A stretch of 9,647 nucleotides of DNA from Nitriliruptoraceae bacterium. Lineage in GTDB: Bacteria > Actinomycetota > Nitriliruptoria > Nitriliruptorales > Nitriliruptoraceae. A program made the translations under genes and the position numbers. The notes under the pieces were generated by a model, which saw nothing but the letters and a program-made list of their open reading frames with translations, made no database searches and was not told the origin of the DNA. Below are positions 5,305-9,647 of this stretch, piece after piece; positions within the stretch are counted from its first letter, which is position 1; each line of letters opens with the position of its first letter. The DNA lies in the NCBI GenBank assembly GCA_007118045.1, contig SKTG01000128.1, positions 1 through 9,647 on the forward strand, read 5' to 3'.

Positions 5305-6513
5305 GTGGAACTGGTCACGATCGACGACGTGCGGCGAGCGGCGGACCTGCTCGCGGGGGTGGTGTACGACACGCCGGTCGAGCGTTCCCGCGCGATCGAG
5401 AGGCAGGTGGGCGCCGAGGTCCGGCTCAAGTGCGAGAACCTGCAACGTGCGGGCTCCTTCAAGCTGCGTGGTGCCTACAACCGCATCGCGCGGCTGTCGG
5501 CGGAGGAGCGTGAGCGGGGGGTGGTCTGCGCGTCGGCCGGCAACCACGCACAGGGTGTCGCGCTGGCGGCGTCCATGCAGGGCGTGCGGGCCACGGTGTA
5601 CATGCCGGTGGAGGCCCCGCTGCCGAAGGTCGACGCCACCATGGCGTACGGCGCCGAGGTCGAGCTCGTGGGGCAGGGGGTGGACGACGCCCTCGAAGCC
5701 GCGCTGGCCGCCGCGGACGCCGATGGCCGACCGTTCGTGCACCCCTTCGACCATCCGGACATCATCGCCGGGCAGGGCACACTGGGTCTGGAGATCGCCG
5801 AACAGGTGCCGCACGCGACGACCGTCGTGGTGTGTCTGGGCGGCGGCGGGCTGTTGTCCGGCGTCGCGGTGGCACTGCGTGCCCTGCGTCCCGACGTGCG
5901 CATCGTCGGGGTGCAGGCCGAGGCGTGCGCCTCGTTCGCCCCGTCGCTCGCGGCGGGTCGGCCACAGGCGCTGGAGGCGACCACCACGATCGCGGACGGG
6001 ATCGCGGTCAAGCGGCCGGGTGAGCTCACGCTCGCGCACGTCGATGCGCTGGTCGACGACGTGGTGACGGTCTCGGACGATCAGTTGGCCGACGCGGTGG
6101 TCCTGCTGCTCGAGCGGGCCAAGCTGGTCGTCGAACCGGCCGGTGCGGCCGCCGTCGCGTCGCTGCTGTCCGGCGCGGTGCGCGCGGACGGCCCGGTCGT
6201 CGCCACCCTCTCGGGGGGCAACATCGATCCGCTGGTGCTCCAGCACCTGGTGACCGGTGGTCTCGCCGCCCAGGGTCGCTACGCGACGTTGCGCAGCCGG
6301 GTGGCGGACTCGCCGGGCTCGCTGTCCCGCCTGCTGCAGGTCGTGGCCGAGGCACGCGCCAACGTCGTCGGGGTCTCCCACCACCGGTTGGAGCACCGCC
6401 TGCGGCTCGGTCAGGTCGAGGTGGTGCTGGAGCTCGAGACCCGCGGGCCCGAGCACGTCGATCGTCTGATGGCGACCCTGCGTGAGGCCGGCTACCCGGT
6501 GTCCGAGGTGTGA
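5305..6513 (+). CDS. ilvA: Threonine ammonia-lyase (threonine dehydratase) with C-terminal ACT domain
   Basis: A 402-residue PLP enzyme that deaminates L-threonine (and often serine) to 2-oxobutyrate (or pyruvate), in the cytoplasm. The PLP lysine is Lys53 in AGSFKLRGAYN. SAGNHAQG (77-84) is the substrate carboxylate loop. GGGGLLSG (179-186) binds the PLP phosphate, and SGGNID (303-308) contacts the pyridine ring. Residues about 327-400 resemble a single ACT domain (RVADSPGSLSRLLQVVAE and following). This is the roughly 400-residue one-ACT type, unlike the E. coli IlvA form of about 510 residues with two ACT-like domains, so a catabolic role or different effector control is possible. The start is GTG 5305, with GAGGAG at 5294-5299 five bases upstream. 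It is divergent from fumC and 101 bp before a membrane protein gene. 2-Oxobutyrate feeds isoleucine synthesis or propionyl-CoA; which dominates here is unknown. Confidence 0.94.
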   Translation: MELVTIDDVRRAADLLAGVVYDTPVERSRAIERQVGAEVRLKCENLQRAGSFKLRGAYNRIARLSAEERERGVVCASAGNHAQGVALAASMQGVRATVYMPVEAPLPKVDATMAYGAEVELVGQGVDDALEAALAAADADGRPFVHPFDHPDIIAGQGTLGLEIAEQVPHATTVVVCLGGGGLLSGVAVALRALRPDVRIVGVQAEACASFAPSLAAGRPQALEATTTIADGIAVKRPGELTLAHVDALVDDVVTVSDDQLADAVVLLLERAKLVVEPAGAAAVASLLSGAVRADGPVVATLSGGNIDPLVLQHLVTGGLAAQGRYATLRSRVADSPGSLSRLLQVVAEARANVVGVSHHRLEHRLRLGQVEVVLELETRGPEHVDRLMATLREAGYPVSEV

Positions 6514-6528
6514 TCCCACGAGGCGGGC

Positions 6529-6572
6529 ACGCGGTCGACGCGGTCCGAGGCCCGGCGACCTGACGCGGTCCG
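6529..6572. repeat. Three copies of ACGCGGTC between ilvA and the membrane protein gene
   Basis: ACGCGGTC occurs at 6529-6536, 6538-6545 and 6563-6570, all on the plus strand; the last two share the extension to ACGCGGTCCG. Start-to-start distances are 9 and 25 bp. The array sits just upstream of the candidate promoter of the next gene, so it may be a set of regulator half-sites. A regulator cannot be named. Confidence 0.3.
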
Positions 6573-6587
6573 GCCGCCCGTCCTCGG

Positions 6588-6593
6588 TACCGT
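6588..6593 (+). promoter_or_regulatory. Possible -10 hexamer for the membrane protein gene
   Basis: TACCGT (6588-6593) fits TANNNT and lies 27 bp before the GTG start, implying a very short leader. It is embedded in GGTACCG, which occurs twice (6586-6592 and 6599-6605). The second copy abuts the ribosome-binding site GGAGGG (6605-6610). No good -35 hexamer is at the usual spacing. Confidence 0.22.
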
Positions 6594-6614
6594 GTCGAGG
6601 TACCGGAGGGATAC

Positions 6615-7511
6615 GTGGCGGAGGAGCGACAGGGCGAGGTGTCCGGGCGACCCGTGTCCGCGGGGCACCCCGCGTGGCCCCCGCCGGAAACACCGCCCGC
6701 CTCGCGCCCCGGCCCCGCCCACATCAGCGTCGAGTTCGAGGACGACGGCCCCCCCGTGCCCCCGCCCCTGCGGCGGCGGCGAGCCCGGCGTCGAGCCATC
6801 GGCGTGGCGCTCGCGATCGCGCTGCTGATCGGTGGACCGGTGGTGCTCACCGTCACGGGGGTGCTCGAGCTCGACGGCCAGCGGACGGACACCGACACCC
6901 CCGTCGACGCGACCGGCCCGGACGCCGAGGCGGCTCCCGAGGGGACACCGCCGGGTGCGGGCGGCGGCGCGGCCGAGGCCCCGCCGCGGGACGACGAGGA
7001 CCCCTCGCCCCCCGATCTGGAGCAGCTCGACGACACCGGGGTGGCCTTCGGACAGCTGCTGATCGACATCGACGCGTCCGAACGCACCATGATCTCGTGG
7101 CAGGACGAGCTGGGTGAGATCTTCGGCGGCTCGCCCGGCGAGGACGAGGACGCCGACGAGCTGGTCGATCAGGTCGCGGCGTTGGCCGAGGAACGACGGC
7201 TCCAGCTGTTGCGGGTCCGCGAGCACCTGGAGCGACCGCGGGACCACGAGGGGGCGGAGCTCGTCCGCGAGCACTACGTGGTCCACCTCGACTCGTGGGC
7301 CGCCTACCTCGGCGCGATCGTCGAGTCCCCGGTCCTGGCCGCGGACGCGGAGGCCTCGACCTCCTTCCGGCTCGAGATCAACACGACGGCCTCCCGGTTC
7401 GCCACCACGCTGGAGGACGAGCTCCCGGGCGACATCGACGCCGAGGTGGCGGACTTCGCGGAGGCGATCCTGGACCGAGGGTTCCGGGCCGCGCAGGACG
7501 CGGAGGCCTGA
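6615..7511 (+). CDS. Single-pass membrane protein of unknown function with a helical outer domain
   Basis: I do not recognise this 298-residue protein. Residues 1-52 are rich in proline and glycine and likely disordered. RRRRARRR (53-60) precedes one hydrophobic segment (61-82), so by the positive-inside rule the N-terminus is cytoplasmic and the rest is outside. Residues 86-137 form an acidic Asp/Pro/Ala/Gly linker of the kind that crosses a cell wall. Residues 138-297 are acidic, predicted mostly helical, with few glycines and no cysteine, and show no enzyme signature. The segment SWQDELGEIFGG (161-172) and a Glu/Arg-rich helix around 180-225 stand out. The start is GTG 6615, with GGAGGG at 6605-6610. 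It follows ilvA by 101 bp with its own possible promoter, so co-transcription is uncertain. Codon bias and a clean start support a real gene. A lipid- or wall-associated structural role is only one possibility. Confidence 0.75.
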   Translation: MAEERQGEVSGRPVSAGHPAWPPPETPPASRPGPAHISVEFEDDGPPVPPPLRRRRARRRAIGVALAIALLIGGPVVLTVTGVLELDGQRTDTDTPVDATGPDAEAAPEGTPPGAGGGAAEAPPRDDEDPSPPDLEQLDDTGVAFGQLLIDIDASERTMISWQDELGEIFGGSPGEDEDADELVDQVAALAEERRLQLLRVREHLERPRDHEGAELVREHYVVHLDSWAAYLGAIVESPVLAADAEASTSFRLEINTTASRFATTLEDELPGDIDAEVADFAEAILDRGFRAAQDAEA

Positions 7512-7530
7512 CGGGGTGCGGCTGCGCGCC

Positions 7531-7550
7531 GCGGCGGGACGGGCCGCCGC
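7531..7550. terminator. Stem-loop between convergent genes
   Basis: GCGGCGG (7531-7537) and CCGCCGC (7544-7550) form a perfect 7-bp stem with a 6-base loop. It fills the 40-bp gap between the membrane protein stop (7511) and the acyltransferase stop (7552). This is the right place for a bidirectional terminator of the I-shaped type without a U-tract. The stem is all G and C, so chance is possible. Confidence 0.45.
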
Positions 7551-7551
7551 C

Positions 7552-8616
7552 CTACGGGTCCCGCCTGGTGTCGTCGGGCCGATCCTCGTGGGTGTCCGGC
7601 GACGCCGCGTCCTCGTCGCTGGTCGGCAGATGGCCGACGAAGGAGCTGGCGCGCTCGCGGGTCTGCGCCGCGAGGTCCTCGAAGCGCTCGCGGGTGTGCT
7701 CGGCCAGGGTCTCCGCCCGGGCCCGTGAGCGCGCCGCGAGGTCCTCGGCCAGCGCCTCGGCCCGCTCCCTGGCGTGGCTGAGCCGCTGGTCGGCCTCGTG
7801 CTCGGCCGCGAGCGCGGCCATGCGTTCACGGGCCTGCGCGACGGCCTCCGCCATGCTCTGGCGGTAACGGTCCAGGTTCTCCCTCGCCGTGGCGCTCGGT
7901 GACGCCGGGGACGAGTAGGGGGGCCACCAGCGAGCGCTCGGATCGGCCTGGGGGTAGCTCTCGCGCAGCTGAGCGCTGCGATCGAGCATGATGGCGGCGA
8001 TCCTCCCGGTCAGCGAGGAGGCGTCCTCCTCCGGCAACGGGGACACGAGATCGACCGTCATCGTGACGACGACGCCCCGCTCGGGCACGCGGACGACCGG
8101 CGAGAACCCCCGCTGCGCCCCGAAGTGCGTGACGACGAGCACGTCGACGCCGGCTTCGAGAGCGAGACGCGCGGCCCCGTGTCGCAGCGGCAGCAGCGAC
8201 CCGTCGTGCGTGTGCGTGCCTTCCGGTGCGATCAGGATCGTCTCGCCGGCGCGCAGCTGCGCGATCGCGTGCTCGTAGGCGACCTCGCGGCGTGCGCCCT
8301 CGCCGCGATGGACCGGGATGGCACCCGTCTGGCGTGCCAGGGCGCCGACCACCGGCAGCTCGAACAGCTCGGCCTTGATCAGCGGGCGGCACCAGTGCCG
8401 CAACCGCCGCCAGAGCGTGTCGACGACCAGGAACGCGTCGACGTTGGAGGTGTGGTTGAGCACCACGACCAGCGGCTGGCCGGGTGGCGGGACGACGTCG
8501 GGTCGGCGGGCTTGGAGCCGCCAGCCCAGCAGATCCCGGAGCAGCCACCGCACGACGCGCACCGCGAACCGCCACGCCCAGGGCGGGCCGCTCGCCGTCC
8601 GCGGAGCATCGCTCAC
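7552..8616 (-). CDS. PlsC-family acyltransferase with a long helical C-terminal tail
   Basis: A 354-residue glycerolipid-type acyltransferase, probably adding a fatty acyl chain to lysophosphatidate or a related acceptor at the cytoplasmic membrane. The catalytic HX4D motif is HTSNVD (His55, Asp60). The second conserved block is around GAIPVHRG (98-105), and APEGTHTHDG (130-139) is the acceptor-phosphate motif, with His where Arg is more common (EGTR). Residues 10-35 form a basic, tryptophan-containing amphipathic helix that may bind membrane. The core ends near 210. Residues 243-327 are a continuous charged helix with 11-residue periodicity, followed by an acidic, probably disordered end (331-354). 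The start is GTG 8616-8614, which overlaps the mutase stop as GTGA. The Shine-Dalgarno site is weak, implying translational coupling to the mutase. An in-frame extension upstream runs antiparallel-free inside the mutase gene and is not used. Actual acyl acceptor is unknown. Confidence 0.87.
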   Translation of the reverse strand: MSDAPRTASGPPWAWRFAVRVVRWLLRDLLGWRLQARRPDVVPPPGQPLVVVLNHTSNVDAFLVVDTLWRRLRHWCRPLIKAELFELPVVGALARQTGAIPVHRGEGARREVAYEHAIAQLRAGETILIAPEGTHTHDGSLLPLRHGAARLALEAGVDVLVVTHFGAQRGFSPVVRVPERGVVVTMTVDLVSPLPEEDASSLTGRIAAIMLDRSAQLRESYPQADPSARWWPPYSSPASPSATARENLDRYRQSMAEAVAQARERMAALAAEHEADQRLSHARERAEALAEDLAARSRARAETLAEHTRERFEDLAAQTRERASSFVGHLPTSDEDAASPDTHEDRPDDTRRDP

Positions 8617-9647
8617 CCGAGGTCGCGCCCGGCGAGCTCGGCGACCTCGACGAGCATGGCCGTGAGCTCGTAGTCCTTCGGGGTGAACACCGCGGCGACG
8701 CCGGCGGCACGCAGCTGGCGTTCGTCGGCCGGTGGGATGATGCCCCCGGCGATCACGGGCACCTCGTGTCCCTCCGCGCGCAGGCCCTCGAGGACCTGGG
8801 GGACCAACGACAGGTGCGAGCCGGACAGCACCGAGAGCCCGACGAGATGGACGTCCTCGTCGACGGCGGCGCGGACCAGCTGTGCGGGTGTGAGCCGGAT
8901 CCCCTCGTAGATGACCTCCATGCCGAGGTCGCGGCACCGGATGGCGACCTGCTCGGCCCCGTTCGAGTGCCCGTCGAGCCCGGGCTTGCCGACCAGCACC
9001 CGCAGACGGCGCCCGACGCGTCGTTCGACGGCGCGGACCCGGGCCCGCGCCGCCTCGAGGTCCGGGCCGGAGCCGTTGGTCGAGCTGCCATCGGAGATCC
9101 CCGTCGGGCCCCGGTACTCGCCGAACACCTCCCGGAGCACCGCCGACCACTCGCCGGTCGTCACCCCGGCCTTGGCGCATGCGATCGAGGCCGGCATCAG
9201 GTTGGCGTCGGTCCGCGCGACACGGCGCAGCTCGTCCAGCGCCGCGGCGACGGCACCGTCGTCACGTCGCTCCCGCCAGGAGCGCAACCGTGCGAGCTGC
9301 TCCGCTTCCGCGGCCTCGTCGACCCGGAGGATGCCGCCCTCCTCGTCGACCATCGGTGAGGGCTCGGAACCGGTGAACGCGTTGACCCCCACCACGGTCT
9401 GTTCGCCGGATTCGATCCGTCGCAGGCGCTGCGCGTTCGAGCGGACGAGCTCTCCCTTCATGAGCCCGACGGCCTGCATCGCGCCGCCGTGCGCGAGCAC
9501 CTCGTCGAGCAACGCGGTCGCTTCCTCGATGAGGTCGGCGACCTTGGCGTCCATCACCGCGGACCCCTCGAAGAGGTCGCCGTTCTCCAGCAGATCGGTC
9601 TCGAACGCCAGGATCTGCTGGATCCGCAGGGACAGCTGTTGGTCCCA
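8613..9647 (-). CDS. ecm: Ethylmalonyl-CoA mutase-type B12-dependent acyl-CoA mutase, C-terminal 344 residues
   Basis: Coenzyme-B12-dependent carbon-skeleton mutase. The fragment begins in the barrel domain (SLRIQQILAFETDLL), passes through VVGVNAF and NLMP...LREVFGEYR, and ends in the cobalamin-binding domain. The cobalt ligand is His227 of the fragment in GLDGHSNGAEQ (DxHxxG, codon at 8969-8967). The cobalamin domain carries EVIYEGIRLTP, GLSVLSGSH, AGGIIPPAD and FTPKDYELT. These match the MeaA / ethylmalonyl-CoA mutase type as I know it, rather than methylmalonyl-CoA mutase, which typically has a QDGHDRG-like motif and different following segments. It would convert (2R)-ethylmalonyl-CoA to (2S)-methylsuccinyl-CoA in the ethylmalonyl-CoA pathway. 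The 5' half, with substrate-specificity residues, lies beyond the right edge, so methylmalonyl-CoA or another substrate is not excluded. Family proteins are about 660 residues. It is the upstream gene of a two-gene unit with the acyltransferase. Confidence 0.85.
   Translation of the reverse strand, partial: WDQQLSLRIQQILAFETDLLENGDLFEGSAVMDAKVADLIEEATALLDEVLAHGGAMQAVGLMKGELVRSNAQRLRRIESGEQTVVGVNAFTGSEPSPMVDEEGGILRVDEAAEAEQLARLRSWRERRDDGAVAAALDELRRVARTDANLMPASIACAKAGVTTGEWSAVLREVFGEYRGPTGISDGSSTNGSGPDLEAARARVRAVERRVGRRLRVLVGKPGLDGHSNGAEQVAIRCRDLGMEVIYEGIRLTPAQLVRAAVDEDVHLVGLSVLSGSHLSLVPQVLEGLRAEGHEVPVIAGGIIPPADERQLRAAGVAAVFTPKDYELTAMLVEVAELAGRDLG

Noticed and set aside
4380..5513. Long plus-strand open frame of 377 codons antisense to fumC
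   Set aside because: The complement encodes intact fumarase with all active-site motifs. Long antisense frames are expected in high-GC DNA, and this frame shows only Arg/Gly/Val-rich sequence without domain motifs.
5164..6693. Minus-strand open frame of 509 codons antisense to threonine dehydratase
   Set aside because: It is a shadow of the ilvA frame and of its flanks, is rich in Arg, His and Gln, and has no recognisable motif. The plus-strand enzyme is complete.
8617..9180. N-terminal extension of the acyltransferase to a start at 9180 (542 residues)
   Set aside because: The extension is the second frame of the mutase gene, rich in Arg and Gly without motifs. The GTG at 8616 with a stop-start overlap gives a normal acyltransferase N-terminus.
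1..9647. Mobile element, CRISPR, tRNA/rRNA or defence system
   Set aside because: I found no transposase or integrase, no regularly spaced repeat array, no tRNA cloverleaf, no terminal inverted repeats with target duplications, and no defence-type domains. Composition is uniform throughout.

Overview
The window is very GC-rich, with GC-dominated third codon positions, frequent GTG starts and compact gene spacing. Together with an actinobacterial-style sulfotransferase, a LIP-family lipase and an ethylmalonyl-CoA-mutase-type (MeaA-type) protein, this points to a high-GC actinobacterium. A deep lineage such as Nitriliruptoria, Euzebya or Acidimicrobiia is my guess, not a demonstration. It reads as ordinary chromosome. 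I see no rRNA, tRNA, CRISPR array, insertion sequence, phage gene or integration scar.

Layout from left to right. Positions 1-114 hold the last 37 codons of an unrecognised plus-strand gene. It converges on a minus-strand block of a membrane-anchored or secreted LIP-type lipase (251-1453) and, upstream of it, a PAPS-dependent sulfotransferase (1667-2608). A class I SAM-dependent methyltransferase (2895-3767) is transcribed divergently from the sulfotransferase. The 286-bp region between them carries a perfect 10+10 bp inverted repeat and further hairpins. The methyltransferase ends 12 bp from the end of class II fumarase fumC (3780-5171, minus). A 133-bp divergent region with an 8-bp-stem hairpin separates fumC from threonine dehydratase with an ACT domain (5305-6513, plus). 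Next comes a single-pass membrane protein of unknown function (6615-7511, plus). It converges on a two-gene minus-strand operon: a coenzyme-B12 acyl-CoA mutase of the ethylmalonyl-CoA mutase type (C-terminal half only, 8613-9647), whose stop overlaps by GTGA the start of a PlsC-type acyltransferase (7552-8616).

How the genes may work together is inference. Fumarase lies on the route that consumes succinyl-CoA, a product of the ethylmalonyl-CoA pathway in which the mutase acts. Threonine dehydratase yields 2-oxobutyrate, a source of propionyl-CoA that feeds the same C3/C4 pool. Sulfotransferase and methyltransferase are both tailoring enzymes and could decorate a common surface glycan, lipid or secondary metabolite. 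The least ordinary items are the acyltransferase's long C-terminal tail of 11-residue amphipathic helical repeats, the dyad between the two tailoring genes, and the unknown membrane protein with its upstream repeats. I do not see a convincing new defence, mobile or multi-gene system here.
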